Assembly: GCA_041662605.1 (NCBI GenBank) | Contig: JBAZSD010000013.1 | Location: 1 to 64,000, forward strand | DNA from: Desulfomonilaceae bacterium | Lineage (GTDB): Bacteria; Desulfobacterota; Desulfomonilia; Desulfomonilales; Desulfomonilaceae | Direction: 5' to 3' | Length of the DNA: 64,000 bases | Shown here: positions 25,083 to 35,292 of the stretch, one piece after another | How positions within the stretch are numbered: the first letter of the stretch is position 1 | Layout: each line of letters opens with the position of its first letter | Position numbers and translations under genes: made by a program | The notes under the pieces: model-generated | Seen by the model: the letters and a program-made list of their open reading frames with translations, nothing else | The model's database searches: none | Told to the model about the DNA's origin: nothing

Positions 25083-27641
25083 TTATGTAGAAACGCCAGG
25101 ACTTGGGATAGCGCCGTACCCTATCACGAAAGCTTCGACGTGTTCTTCAACGTCCTGATCATTTCGCAACTGAATATCCAGCTGTCTGGTAAAACCGACC
25201 AATGCGCCTAGAACTTTGAGGCGGGAACTGATTTCAGCCTTCGGAATGTGTAGGATCCTGCCGACAACAAGATCACCCTGGACCCTTACTTTGAAATGAA
25301 AGCGCGCCAAGATGTCCGCCAGTAGCTGCGCTCTTCGGGATCGCCGCGTGAGTTCCGCCACGCCCCCCATGAATCTGAAGTAAATGTGATTCTGGTTATC
25401 CACATCATCCATCCGAGCGTCGATCAGGTTGAGATGATAGCCGAGTCGTAAGTTCAGATTGGTGTAAACATCGTTGACAACGGCCAAGTTTAATCCAAAA
25501 AGAGCGGGGCCTCGACTTGGATCCCAGGTTTTTGTTAAGCTCGACATCATCCCCTTTAAATCGACTACAACAGGTTCCGTACGCCACATCTCGGGCCGAG
25601 ACAAGCCTTCTAACAGAGCCTTGAGTGGCAATGATCTGATCTGCTCGGTTCCAATCGTGCTTCCTGTAGCCAATGGATCAAGTCCGCCCCCAAGATCAAC
25701 TATTCTCAACGGCAGCGGAACGTCAGACACGAGGCTCCATACCTCAGAGCCTTTGAATCGATTCAGCGAAGTTGGGATTTCCATCAGCTCATGCACGGCT
25801 TTTTCATGTATGAATCTGATCACGTCATGAGCCGATCGGCATGCTTTCGGCGCATAGTTTATAGATTGCGGGTCGGTCAGGTTGAGTGGCGCAACTTGAT
25901 GGAGAATCCTGCGAAGAAAGCGGAATTCAGGAGCATCCTCAAAAACCGTAGGCTGCATCAGTTCGTAATGGATCAACTGTTCTACGCGACCCTCATAAAT
26001 TATCCGATGGTGCGCATCAACAGTGACTTCCATACCGTCGGTCAGGACTTTAGTCGCCCCTTCCACTCCCGTAAGTGTGGGAACGCGAAACTCTCTTGCA
26101 ATTGTCGCAAGATGTCCGGCGACAGATCCCCGTTCGGAAATGATAGCGCGGGCTTTTGGCACAATTCGCGCGAGCCATGGCGCCGTGTAGCGGGTCACCA
26201 GGACTGCCCCGTCAGTAAACTTGGCCATATCCTCATTAGATTGCACGATGCGAACCAATCCCGATCCGACACCAGCGTGTGCGACATCTCCAATGTCACG
26301 AAGGATTATCTTGGAGCCAGAGCAAGACGCCCGCCAGTCCTCGGGAGCCAGGACCGCCGTCTGGGGCAAGAGTAAGGGCCTGCCTTGAAGAAGTTTGCAG
26401 TGGCCTTCGGGATCCACAGCCCACTCTAATTCCAGCGGTCGCCTAAAATAGCGTTCCAAGATCACTCCCCAATGTGCCAGAGACTGCGCCACATTGTCGG
26501 AAATGGCGGGTTGCGTACGCTTTTCCTCGGAGATTACTGATTCCTCTTCCCCTCCACCGAGCGCTGTCCTTAATAACCATCCCTTATCGGCTATCCTCAT
26601 CTTTCTGATTTCGTACGGAGGTTCCTTGGTTACAACGTAACGGTCCAGGACATCCCTCCCTTCCGCCGTGGTTCTCCCGAGTCCAAATGAAGCGTAAATT
26701 GACATGCAACAAGGCTCGGCGGATTCCAGGCAGACGGTTTGGAGAACACCGCTGGATTGACTGTCGATCATTTCCTGGCAAAGCACCGCCATCGCAAACT
26801 CGTCCCCCAGAGTACCCATCTGATGCCGGTAACAGACGGCTTCGGGAGAGTAAAGGCTGGCCACACAAATTTTATACGCCTCCAAAACCTTTTCTGGAGC
26901 CACGTTCAAAACGGTTTGGTGAAGTCCGGCAAAAGAAAGTTCCCCATCTTCCCCATAGGCGCTGCTACGAACTGACCAATTTCCTCTGCCTTTTTGCGCC
27001 CACTGACTGATGGCTTCTGCAAGGTCCTGTGGAATTACGCCAGTCAGGATTCGTTGGCGAATTTCACTACATGCGGTATCTAAATTTTGATTACCTGCCA
27101 TCCAACCTCTGAGCAAAAATTGAATTCGATCACCAAGATGGTTTTGGTCGAGAAATCTGTAGTAGGCTTGAGTGGTGATCACAAATCCGTCAGGCACATC
27201 AAAACGAAGGCGCTGAATTATTTCAACCAGGGTATTCGCTTTTCCACCCGTTAGTTCCGGATTGTCCACAGGCGCTTCGTCAAGGGAAACCACGTATGGA
27301 GCGTCCCACATCATTAGTCGCCCCGAAAACTCGGGATGTACTGGGAAAACTCGATCCAATGTCGAATAAAGTTCCATGTAGCGATTGGATCCAATCAGGT
27401 TCAGTTCCCTTATCATCCTGAGCAAAATATTCTGCAGATCCCGCACAGAATCCTGGAGATATTTTCGATCGAATATATACTCTCCACACGACTTTTCCGC
27501 CAAATCGGCAATGATTTCCATAGCCCTGTCGTGATCCGGAAGTAGCGTATTTTCAAACCGGTTGAAAATTTCAGAAAATGTGATGGGCTCTTGCTCTGGT
27601 GAGAGAACGCCTCCAAAAAGCTGTTTCAGAACTCTCAACAT
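25083..27641 (-). CDS. PEP synthase-like protein with an atypical C-terminus
   Basis: The 852-residue protein has a pyruvate/phosphate-dikinase ATP-grasp domain at ~110-430 (LTGGKANTLVEIIQR, WSVRSSAYGEDG, ELEWAVDPEGHCKLLQGRP). A swivelling phosphohistidine domain follows at ~450-560, with the expected His in ERGSVAGHLATIAREF. The PEP/pyruvate TIM barrel that follows in PpsA is absent. Instead there are ~290 residues I cannot assign, with VDLGGGLDPL and HFKVRVQGDLVVGRIL. It may therefore phosphorylate something other than pyruvate, or act as a regulator. An ~80-residue helical N-terminal extension is also present. AAGGAG precedes the ATG, and the DUF202 gene follows closely. Confidence 0.82.
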   Translation of the reverse strand: MLRVLKQLFGGVLSPEQEPITFSEIFNRFENTLLPDHDRAMEIIADLAEKSCGEYIFDRKYLQDSVRDLQNILLRMIRELNLIGSNRYMELYSTLDRVFPVHPEFSGRLMMWDAPYVVSLDEAPVDNPELTGGKANTLVEIIQRLRFDVPDGFVITTQAYYRFLDQNHLGDRIQFLLRGWMAGNQNLDTACSEIRQRILTGVIPQDLAEAISQWAQKGRGNWSVRSSAYGEDGELSFAGLHQTVLNVAPEKVLEAYKICVASLYSPEAVCYRHQMGTLGDEFAMAVLCQEMIDSQSSGVLQTVCLESAEPCCMSIYASFGLGRTTAEGRDVLDRYVVTKEPPYEIRKMRIADKGWLLRTALGGGEEESVISEEKRTQPAISDNVAQSLAHWGVILERYFRRPLELEWAVDPEGHCKLLQGRPLLLPQTAVLAPEDWRASCSGSKIILRDIGDVAHAGVGSGLVRIVQSNEDMAKFTDGAVLVTRYTAPWLARIVPKARAIISERGSVAGHLATIAREFRVPTLTGVEGATKVLTDGMEVTVDAHHRIIYEGRVEQLIHYELMQPTVFEDAPEFRFLRRILHQVAPLNLTDPQSINYAPKACRSAHDVIRFIHEKAVHELMEIPTSLNRFKGSEVWSLVSDVPLPLRIVDLGGGLDPLATGSTIGTEQIRSLPLKALLEGLSRPEMWRTEPVVVDLKGMMSSLTKTWDPSRGPALFGLNLAVVNDVYTNLNLRLGYHLNLIDARMDDVDNQNHIYFRFMGGVAELTRRSRRAQLLADILARFHFKVRVQGDLVVGRILHIPKAEISSRLKVLGALVGFTRQLDIQLRNDQDVEEHVEAFVIGYGAIPSPGVST

Positions 27642-28067
27642 TTCCGTTCTCCTTAAAGACGACTATGTGGCGGCATCATCGGACTATCCTTCCATGAGCT
27701 TCTTTCCGCGCTTTAAACAAACTGTATTGACTGGTAGAATTTGGATGTGGCTAGCAGTGGAAAGTTCACTCAAGCTTGAGCCTCTATCTATGCCTATATG
27801 TATATATCTATAAGCTCTTTTATTGATTACCGCAAGAACAAATTTTCACACATGTCCACCGACAGATACGATCGGACATCATAATCATGAAGACGTCTCT
27901 CCAATTCCAAAATGACCACAGAGGTTCCGCTCCAGCCTGTAAAATCATCAAGTTTACGGGTAGCTGTTAAGTTTTTTTGTATATTTTATCATTGACATTT
28001 TCTATATAGAAAATGGGTTACTAATGAGATCTTCTAACGATGTATTTCAACTCCAGGGGACCATCAC
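27642..28067. other. Divergent promoter region
   Basis: No gene is visible between the divergent PEP-utilising-like and hybrid-kinase genes. The region is A+T-rich, particularly 27970-28015, and holds a perfect palindrome next to a TTGACA hexamer (listed separately). Confidence 0.5.
27992..28014. promoter_or_regulatory. TTGACA hexamer joined to an 18-bp perfect palindrome
   Basis: TTGACA (27992-27997) overlaps ATTTTCTATATAGAAAAT (27997-28014), a perfect 18-base palindrome. They lie 54 bases before the hybrid-kinase start. The dyad contains TATATA and could be an operator placed over the promoter. No -10 at the ideal distance from TTGACA is clear. Confidence 0.45.
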
Positions 28068-30533
28068 ATGCAAAACCAGGATAACCCTCAAGGACAGCTT
28101 GTTGATGAATTTAAAGAGATCCCGGATGAGTTCTCCACCCACGAGGCTGTTGATACGGGAGTCAATGACATCGCAGGATGCAATCAGGCGATGGATTCTC
28201 TCCGGAAGATTCAAGATAATTACAGAGAACTAGTTGAGTACACCAACAGCGTCATCCTAAGGTGGGACAGGGAGGGAAAGATCACCTTCCTGAACAAGTT
28301 CGGCCAGGACTTTTTCGGGTATAACGCAGAAGAAATCCTGGGCAGAAATGTCGTTGATACCATCGTCCCAGAAACCGACCATGCGGGTAAGAACCTTCAG
28401 GAGATGATTCAAGACATATTTATTCATCCTGATCTTTATGAGAAAAATCAGAACGAAAACATCCGTCATAACGGGGAACGTGTCTGGATTTCGTGGACCA
28501 ACAAGCCGATATTCGACGAAAACGGAAAAGTGGCGGAAATACTGTCTATAGGCAACGATCACACAAAGTTGAAACGAGCCGAGGAAGAACTTCGCAAATC
28601 CAAAGAAGAATTGGAGATCAGAGTAGCGGAACGAACAGCCAAATTGAAAGGATCAGAGGAAAAATATCGTCTCCTATTTGACAGCGCCCCCATTGGCATA
28701 GCGCTTGTAAACCTTGACGGCTCAATTCTGGAAGTTAATCGTTCAGTCTTGGAAATTCTTGGATCTCCTGGAGCAGACGCTAGAAATGAGATCAACGTAA
28801 TCACTTTCCCTCCGTTCGCAGAAACGGCAATTTCTGGGCTCTTCAAAACTTGCATGGCCGAGAACAGGCAGATTGACACCAACATTTTTTACAGGACCAA
28901 GTGGGGCAAGGAAATTTGTATGAGAGCGATTCTTACTCCCAAGTTATCTGAACAAGGAAAAGTTGAAGGATGCCTGGCTGTGATGGAAGATGTAATGCCT
29001 CGAAAACTGGCTGAACAAGCCCTCAGAGATAGCGAGGAGAAGTATCGGACCGTCCTCAAATCCTCGCCGGATCCCATTGTTGTTTATGACCAGGGCGGAG
29101 GAGTCATTTACGTTAACCCCGCCTTTGAAAAAACTTTCGGCTGGTCGGAAGAGGAGTTGATTGGAAAACGAATCGATTATGTTCCTGAAGAAGAAAAACC
29201 TAAGACTATAGAAACCCTAAAGCTTCTCTACCAAGGGAAAGTAGTTCCTTCTTTTGAAACCAGACGAATAACCAAGGATGGCCGTTGTCTGGACATCAAT
29301 ATCAGCGCCGCGCTACTAAGAGATGACGCAGGAAAACCGGCAGGGAACGTGGTAACCCTTCGTGATATTACTCAAGACAAGAGTCTCAGAGCCCAACTTC
29401 TTCAGGCTCAAAAGATGAAGGCGGTGGGGACGCTAGCCGGAGGTATTGCCCACGATTTCAATAATCTTCTCCAGATAGTGTTGGGATATTCAGAAGCTCT
29501 GCTTCAACGTAAGAAGGAAGGAGAAAAAGATTACTCAGAAATTCATAAGATACTTGAAGCAGGAAAGCGTGGAACGGATCTCGTTAAAAACTTACTCACT
29601 TTTAGCCGAAAGGTTGAGCCAGTGTATCAACCTGTTAATTTGAATTCAGAGGTATTTCAGATCCAACAACTTATGTCTCGTGCGATCCCCAAGACCATAA
29701 AAATTGACTTGCATCTAACAGGGGACCTGGAATTAGTCCAAGCTGACCGGTCACAGTTAGGCCAAATCCTGATGAATCTCGGGGTAAACGCCATGGACGC
29801 CATGCCCTACGGCGGGACGTTGACCTTTGGAACTTCAAACGCAATCCTGGATGAAAACTATTGTTGCGATCATATTGGATTAAAACCAGGTCGACATGTT
29901 TTGTTAACTGTTTCGGACACTGGCGTTGGCATGGAGGCTGAAACGGTGGCTCATATTTTTGAGCCCTTCTTCACTACCAAGGGGGTCACCAAAGGCACTG
30001 GCCTGGGGCTTGCGACCGTTTATGGCATCGTTAAGAAACACGATGGACACATACTGTGTTCCAGCGAACCCGGGAATGGGACCACATTCAAAATTTACTT
30101 CCCGGTAAATGAGACAAGAAAAGATTCTAGCCCTGCAATAGATGATTTGGCGATTCCTGGTGGTATGGAGACCATTCTAGTGGTGGAAGATGATGAAGTG
30201 ATTAGAGAACTTTGTGAGTCAACCCTAAAGAGTTTCGGATACGAGGTCATCTTGGCCGGCGATGGAAAAGAGGCCTTGGAAATTTACGAGAGGGAGGGTA
30301 AAAGGATCTCGCTGATTGTCCTGGACCTGATCATGCCCGAGATGGACGGGAAGCGATGTCTTACGGAGATTCTCCGAGTTAACCCCGAAGCCAGGGTACT
30401 TATAGCCAGCGGTCATTCCATGAATGGTGAGGTCAGAGAGTTATTAGAAAGCGGGGCAAAAGGATTCCTCGGAAAACCTTACGACATGGGACAATTCTTG
30501 ACCACAGTTCGTGAGGTAATTGACAATGGATGA
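28068..30533 (+). CDS. Hybrid sensor histidine kinase, three PAS domains with C-terminal receiver
   Basis: The 821-residue protein has three PAS domains at ~50-165, ~200-310 and ~325-440. The second is preceded by a coiled-coil linker (RKSKEELEIRVAERTAKLK). HisKA is at ~450-515 (GGIAHDFNNLLQIVLGY carries the His). HATPase_c is at ~555-670, with DTGVGM and GTGLGLATVYGIVKKHDG. A receiver domain is at ~695-815 with the phospho-Asp in LIVLDLIMPEMDG. There is no membrane segment, so it is a soluble sensor, possibly of redox or a small ligand. The HDFNNLL box and fused receiver are typical of deltaproteobacterial hybrid kinases. The output partner is not encoded beside it. Confidence 0.92.
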   Translation: MQNQDNPQGQLVDEFKEIPDEFSTHEAVDTGVNDIAGCNQAMDSLRKIQDNYRELVEYTNSVILRWDREGKITFLNKFGQDFFGYNAEEILGRNVVDTIVPETDHAGKNLQEMIQDIFIHPDLYEKNQNENIRHNGERVWISWTNKPIFDENGKVAEILSIGNDHTKLKRAEEELRKSKEELEIRVAERTAKLKGSEEKYRLLFDSAPIGIALVNLDGSILEVNRSVLEILGSPGADARNEINVITFPPFAETAISGLFKTCMAENRQIDTNIFYRTKWGKEICMRAILTPKLSEQGKVEGCLAVMEDVMPRKLAEQALRDSEEKYRTVLKSSPDPIVVYDQGGGVIYVNPAFEKTFGWSEEELIGKRIDYVPEEEKPKTIETLKLLYQGKVVPSFETRRITKDGRCLDINISAALLRDDAGKPAGNVVTLRDITQDKSLRAQLLQAQKMKAVGTLAGGIAHDFNNLLQIVLGYSEALLQRKKEGEKDYSEIHKILEAGKRGTDLVKNLLTFSRKVEPVYQPVNLNSEVFQIQQLMSRAIPKTIKIDLHLTGDLELVQADRSQLGQILMNLGVNAMDAMPYGGTLTFGTSNAILDENYCCDHIGLKPGRHVLLTVSDTGVGMEAETVAHIFEPFFTTKGVTKGTGLGLATVYGIVKKHDGHILCSSEPGNGTTFKIYFPVNETRKDSSPAIDDLAIPGGMETILVVEDDEVIRELCESTLKSFGYEVILAGDGKEALEIYEREGKRISLIVLDLIMPEMDGKRCLTEILRVNPEARVLIASGHSMNGEVRELLESGAKGFLGKPYDMGQFLTTVREVIDNG

Positions 30534-30579
30534 ACGATATAAAGCCCCACTTCATTTGATTGCGGCGGGTCCAGAAAAA

Positions 30580-33500
30580 CTATTCCATATCGTCATTTGA
30601 ATCTTTCAGTTGCTTAGACGGCCGAGAATTGGCAAACCTTTTCTTCATCTTTTGTAGAGCCAGATACAAAACAGGAGTGAAGAAAATCCCCAGGATGGTG
30701 ACGCCAATCATCCCACCAACCACAGCAGTCCCCAGCGCCTGTCTCCCTGCGGCTCCAGCGCCGGTCGCGATCATGAGAGGGGAAACTCCTGCCACAAAAG
30801 CCAGAGAAGTCATCAGGATGGGGCGAAATCGTGTCCTAGCTCCTTCCAGTGTAGCCTGAAAAACGTCGTCTCCTGCCGCAAGCCGTCGCCTTGCAAATTC
30901 AACGATGAGTATGGAATTCTTCGCAGCCAACCCGACAAGGAGCACCAGTCCAACTTGGGTGTAAAGGTTATTGTCAAGACTTCTTATCATCAAAGCCGCA
31001 ACAGCCCCCAAGACCGCCAGAGGAACTATCAGAACCACCGCTGCCGGATCGACCCAACTTTCATATTGCGCTGCCAGGATCAGCACCACCACTAAAACCG
31101 CCAATCCAACCACTAGCCCCATCTGACCACTGGTCTTCTTCTCCTGATAGGCCATGCCCGTCCATTCATATCCCATACCGTAAGGCAGATGCGTCGCGGC
31201 CAGTTGCTCCATTAGCTCCAACGCCCTACCGGAACTTACCCCAGGGGCCGTTTCGCCAAATACACGGGCAGCCGGAAACATATTGAATCTGTCCACTCTT
31301 TGAGGGCCGAGGTCATCCGCCACTTTGACAATAGTTCCCAGAGGAACCATCTTTCCGTCAAGATTGCGGACCTGCAATCTTTCAATATCTTTAGGCCGCA
31401 TACGGAATTCGGTATCTGCCTGAACCGTTAGTTGCCAGGTCCTACCAAATTTATTGAAATCATTAACATAAGTTGAGCCAAGAAATGATTGCATGGTATC
31501 AAAGACTGTTTGTAGTGGGATATTCAGTTTCAGCGCCTTTACTCTGTCCACATCTACAAAAAGAGATGGAACCTGGGCACGAAAAGTTGCGAATGCGGAA
31601 CGGAACTCGGGTCGGGATCTTCCCGCAGCGGCCAGTTCATTGACCGCCTGTTCTAAGGCTACAAGCCCAAGACCGGAGCGATCCTCCACCTGCATCTCAA
31701 AACCGCCTCCCTGACCAACCCCCGGGATTGGCGGAAGAGAAAATGGAAACACTATGGCTTCCTGGATCTTCGAGAACTTAGCGAAAAGCTCGGCCATAAT
31801 GACACTCTTTGAGCGACCATCCTTGAGACGATCATCCCAAGGCTCCAACGCCACGAACCCGCCACCGACATTGGCTGCGTTTCCGTCAATTATGGACCAG
31901 CCGGGAATCAGGTTGAAATTGGCCACTCCTTTTGTGCCTTTCAGAATCTTGGTGACGCGATCCACAGTCGCCTTGGACCTGCTGAGTGAGGCTCCGTCCG
32001 GCAACTGAGCGTTGATAAGGATAAGACCATCATCCTCCGCCGGAAGAAACCCGGTAGGCACGCGAAGAAGTCCAAAATAGGCAGACAACACCAGCAGCGC
32101 AAAAATACCGATCATCAGCCGCACGTGGCCCATACACCAAATCACAGCACGAGTGTACGATTCGGTTATGCGGTCAAAGATTCTATTAAATGCCCCAAAA
32201 AAGCCACGAGCCCTGTTCTGATGTGGACGGAGCAGCAATGCGCAGAGGGCCGGGCTCAGTGTTAGAGCGTTTATAGCGCTGAATAATGTGGTAAACGCAA
32301 TAGTCAGAGAAAACTGCCGGTAAAGCTGCCCTGAGATACCTCTGAGGAAAGCGGCGGGAACAAACACCGCCATAAGGACCAAGGTAATCCCGATGATCGC
32401 CCCTGTTATCTCTCCCATTGCCTTGACCGCCGCTTTTCGTGGAGAATACCCGAACTCACGCATATTACGCTCGACATTTTCAACGACTACTATTGCGTCA
32501 TCAACTACGATACCTATGGCTAGAACCATGCCGAATAGGGTTATCATGTTAATGGACAACCCTGTCAAAGCCATTACAGCAAAAGTTCCTATGAGAGAAA
32601 CCGGGATGGTGATGGCTGGAATCAATGTAGCGCGCCAATCTTGCAGGAAAACGAACACAACAAGCGAAACAAGAAGAAAAGCCTCCAACAGCGTCTTTAT
32701 GACCTCATGGATTGACACTCTTACAAACTCTGACGCGTCGTAAACTATTTTATAATCAAGCCCACTAGGGAAATCCCGCTTGAGAGATTGCATGGTCTTT
32801 GTAACCTGATCCGCTACATCCAGCGCATTCGAACCGGGCGATTGAAACACGACAACACTGGCTGAAGGGACACCGTTCATTAAGGACACTGTGTCATATG
32901 TCTTTCCCCCAAGTTCCACGCGGGCCACGTCTCGCAGACGTGTAACTCTTGTTCCGTCGGCTACCTTTACAATGATGTTTTCAAATTGATCCAGATCCGT
33001 CAAACGTCCGAGGGTGTTTACCGTCAACTGGAAATGTTGCCCCGGAGGAGCAGGCTGCTGGCCTATCTGTCCTGCCGCCACCTGCACATTCTGCTGTCTG
33101 AGGGCGTTAACGACATCATTGGTTGTAAGGCTATTATATTCCAGCCTGTTTGGATCAAGCCAAACTCTCATGCTGTAGTCTTTTGTCGGAAAGCAAATGA
33201 TGTCCCCCACCCCTTTAATACGCGCGAGTTGGTCCTTGATGTTGATCGTGGCGTAGTTGGTCAAGAAAAGGTCGTCATGACCACCATCCGTTGAGTAAAT
33301 GGAAAAAACCTCCACAAAAGTAGTTGATGTCTTTTTGGTGTTCACTCCGAGCCGTTGCACGGCTTCCGGAAGTTTGGGAAGTGCCCTTGAAACACGGTTT
33401 TGGACTAACACAGTCGCTGTGTCAGCGTCCGTTCCAAGTTCAAATGTTATCTTGAGCGTGTATGAACCGTCACTTGCGCTGGTGCTGCTCATGTAGAGCA

Positions 33501-33726
33501 TGTTCTCAACGCCGTTGACTTCCTGCTCTATCGGGGCTGCTACAGTGTCAGCTACGACCTTTGGATCGGCTCCCGGGTAACTGGCCGTTACCTGGACTAT
33601 TGGGGGAGTAATTTCGGGATATCTGGCCACGGGCAAAGTAAAGACCGCCATCCCTCCTGCGATCACTATGAGTATTGAAATCACAGAAGCGAATATGGGG
33701 CGGGCTATGAAAAAGCGGCTTAACAC
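30580..33726 (-). CDS. Second RND efflux transporter, HAE1 family
   Basis: The full-length 1048-residue AcrB/MexF-type pump starts MLSRFFIARPIFASVISI. The proton-relay Asp pair is in GIVVDDAIVVVENVERN, the TM10 Lys in AAKNSILIVEFARRRL, and two large periplasmic loops are present. It differs clearly from the pump at 6.2 kb, so this is a separate system and not a recent duplication. It follows its adaptor gene by 14 bases. The end is convergent with the hybrid kinase, with 46 bases between the stops. No outer-membrane factor gene is present here. Confidence 0.95.
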   Translation of the reverse strand: MLSRFFIARPIFASVISILIVIAGGMAVFTLPVARYPEITPPIVQVTASYPGADPKVVADTVAAPIEQEVNGVENMLYMSSTSASDGSYTLKITFELGTDADTATVLVQNRVSRALPKLPEAVQRLGVNTKKTSTTFVEVFSIYSTDGGHDDLFLTNYATINIKDQLARIKGVGDIICFPTKDYSMRVWLDPNRLEYNSLTTNDVVNALRQQNVQVAAGQIGQQPAPPGQHFQLTVNTLGRLTDLDQFENIIVKVADGTRVTRLRDVARVELGGKTYDTVSLMNGVPSASVVVFQSPGSNALDVADQVTKTMQSLKRDFPSGLDYKIVYDASEFVRVSIHEVIKTLLEAFLLVSLVVFVFLQDWRATLIPAITIPVSLIGTFAVMALTGLSINMITLFGMVLAIGIVVDDAIVVVENVERNMREFGYSPRKAAVKAMGEITGAIIGITLVLMAVFVPAAFLRGISGQLYRQFSLTIAFTTLFSAINALTLSPALCALLLRPHQNRARGFFGAFNRIFDRITESYTRAVIWCMGHVRLMIGIFALLVLSAYFGLLRVPTGFLPAEDDGLILINAQLPDGASLSRSKATVDRVTKILKGTKGVANFNLIPGWSIIDGNAANVGGGFVALEPWDDRLKDGRSKSVIMAELFAKFSKIQEAIVFPFSLPPIPGVGQGGGFEMQVEDRSGLGLVALEQAVNELAAAGRSRPEFRSAFATFRAQVPSLFVDVDRVKALKLNIPLQTVFDTMQSFLGSTYVNDFNKFGRTWQLTVQADTEFRMRPKDIERLQVRNLDGKMVPLGTIVKVADDLGPQRVDRFNMFPAARVFGETAPGVSSGRALELMEQLAATHLPYGMGYEWTGMAYQEKKTSGQMGLVVGLAVLVVVLILAAQYESWVDPAAVVLIVPLAVLGAVAALMIRSLDNNLYTQVGLVLLVGLAAKNSILIVEFARRRLAAGDDVFQATLEGARTRFRPILMTSLAFVAGVSPLMIATGAGAAGRQALGTAVVGGMIGVTILGIFFTPVLYLALQKMKKRFANSRPSKQLKDSNDDME

Positions 33727-33740
33727 TGGGGTCCCCTCGC

Positions 33741-34982
33741 TCAGTCTTTTGCGGATTTAAGATCCGCTGCGCTGGGCGACGCGGATTGAGCTGACCCAGT
33801 AGTTGGGTAAACTTTGCCTCCAGGTCGCGTGCGCTGTAAACCGTTGACTATTACGTTATCCTTCGCTGTCAGCCCTTTTTGCACTACCCTCATATCTCCG
33901 ACTAGTTGCGCTACTTTGACTCTGCGTAATTCGGCGACGTTGCTATCGTTGCAAACCAACACATATTTCCCCCCCTGGTCGGTCATCACAGCCACATCGG
34001 GGATAAGGATCTCTACCTTCGTTTCAACTGGGACTCGGACACGCGCGAACATTCCTGGGTACAACAATCCTTTAGAATTGGGGAAAATAGCCCTTACCGG
34101 AATTGTTCCTGTGCTTTGGTCAACCTTGATGTCCGTATAGTCCAAGTTCCCTTCATGCGGGTACGCCATTTCATCCGCCAATCCCATGTACACAGGGGTC
34201 TGCCTACTCTGCGGAGAAGATTCACCATCGGCCCGGATAGATTTTCGATTCAAGGACAACAACTCACGTTCGGTCAAATTAAAATACACGTAAACGGAAT
34301 CATCGTTGACAACCTGGGCCAGGAGAGTGTCTCCTGTTACTCCTACCAAATTGCCTACATCAACAAGATTTCGGCTTACGCGCCCATTTATAGGGGATCT
34401 CACGTGTGTGTACTCAAGATCAAGTTTGGCAGAATCCAGATTTGCCTTTGACCTTTGGAGTTCAGCCTCGGCCATATCTCGTCCAGCCCTGGTATCTTCC
34501 AATTTTAGTTCTGCGACAGCTTCCTTGGAACCGAGGGCCGTGTATTTGTCAAGTTCGATCTGTCGAATCCTCAACTGCGCTTTCTGCGCGTTTAATGCGC
34601 CGAGCGCCTGCTGAACTTTGGCGCTGTAGGGTCTGGGGTCAATTACAAACAAAAGATCGCCCGCTTTGACCTTGGCGCGAGGCTGATACTTGACGCTTTC
34701 CAAATAACCTGCGACTCGCGCCCTGATCTCTACGGATTCCAACGCTGACGTAGCCCCTGTATGCTCCAGGTATGTGGTAACCTCTTGTTCGACAGGATGC
34801 TTCAGCGTTACCTCTGGAGGGGGTGGAACAAAATCGTTAGAGGACTTACCGCAACCGGATGTGACGATCATGAGCCCCAATAAGCTCAGCGCCGACAATT
34901 TGCGCCGCCGCTTAAATCCGTTTTTATTAATAGTATTAATGGGACTTAAACCCAACGCGACCTCCCAGAATCCAAGTTTCAT
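33741..34982 (-). CDS. RND efflux periplasmic adaptor of the second pump
   Basis: The 413-residue membrane fusion protein has a long N-region, then KLSALSLLGLMIVTSGCG, a lipobox with Cys44, so it is a periplasmic lipoprotein. Lipoyl halves (ARVAGYLESVKYQPRAKVKAG; HVRSPINGRVSRNL) flank a helical hairpin at ~125-190. The C-terminal domain ends in LQRTRPGGKVYPT. It links the pump encoded 14 bases downstream to an outer membrane channel. AAGGAT lies ahead of the ATG. Proteins of this type usually pair with MexF- or AcrB-like pumps, as here. Confidence 0.92.
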   Translation of the reverse strand: MKLGFWEVALGLSPINTINKNGFKRRRKLSALSLLGLMIVTSGCGKSSNDFVPPPPEVTLKHPVEQEVTTYLEHTGATSALESVEIRARVAGYLESVKYQPRAKVKAGDLLFVIDPRPYSAKVQQALGALNAQKAQLRIRQIELDKYTALGSKEAVAELKLEDTRAGRDMAEAELQRSKANLDSAKLDLEYTHVRSPINGRVSRNLVDVGNLVGVTGDTLLAQVVNDDSVYVYFNLTERELLSLNRKSIRADGESSPQSRQTPVYMGLADEMAYPHEGNLDYTDIKVDQSTGTIPVRAIFPNSKGLLYPGMFARVRVPVETKVEILIPDVAVMTDQGGKYVLVCNDSNVAELRRVKVAQLVGDMRVVQKGLTAKDNVIVNGLQRTRPGGKVYPTTGSAQSASPSAADLKSAKD

Positions 34983-35292
34983 GGCCAGGATCCTTAATCC
35001 AGATTGCTCTCAACAATAGAGTTGCGCATCTCTAAGATTGCTTTCTTTATAAACAATGGCTCAAATATGCGATGTTGATTTAAACGAAGCGATGGGCGTC
35101 AAGTGATCAAATAAGGTTATTCCTTCGGCATCTTACAAATAGGCTAGTTCACAGATAAGCGTTTACAAGGACGAGAGACGTTTGTTTGAGCGCTTGGTCT
35201 AATGTTAATTGGAAAGGCTGGAGCGGGTTGTCCAGCCCTCCAATGGAATTAGTCTCAGAATGACCGGGAATCTGATCAACTCGAGGGTCTGA
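34983..35292. other. Gap upstream of the second efflux operon
   Basis: No gene is visible. The region is A+T-rich between 35000 and 35215 and should hold the promoter of the second efflux operon on the minus strand. I could not choose a convincing -35/-10 pair. The DUF35-gene terminator sits at its right end. Confidence 0.4.
35216..35237 (-). terminator. Terminator-like hairpin after the DUF35 gene
   Basis: GGCTGGA and TCCAGCC form a perfect 7-bp stem with an 8-base loop, 55 bases beyond the DUF35 stop codon. On the minus strand it is followed by TTTCC, a weak U tract. Confidence 0.5.
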
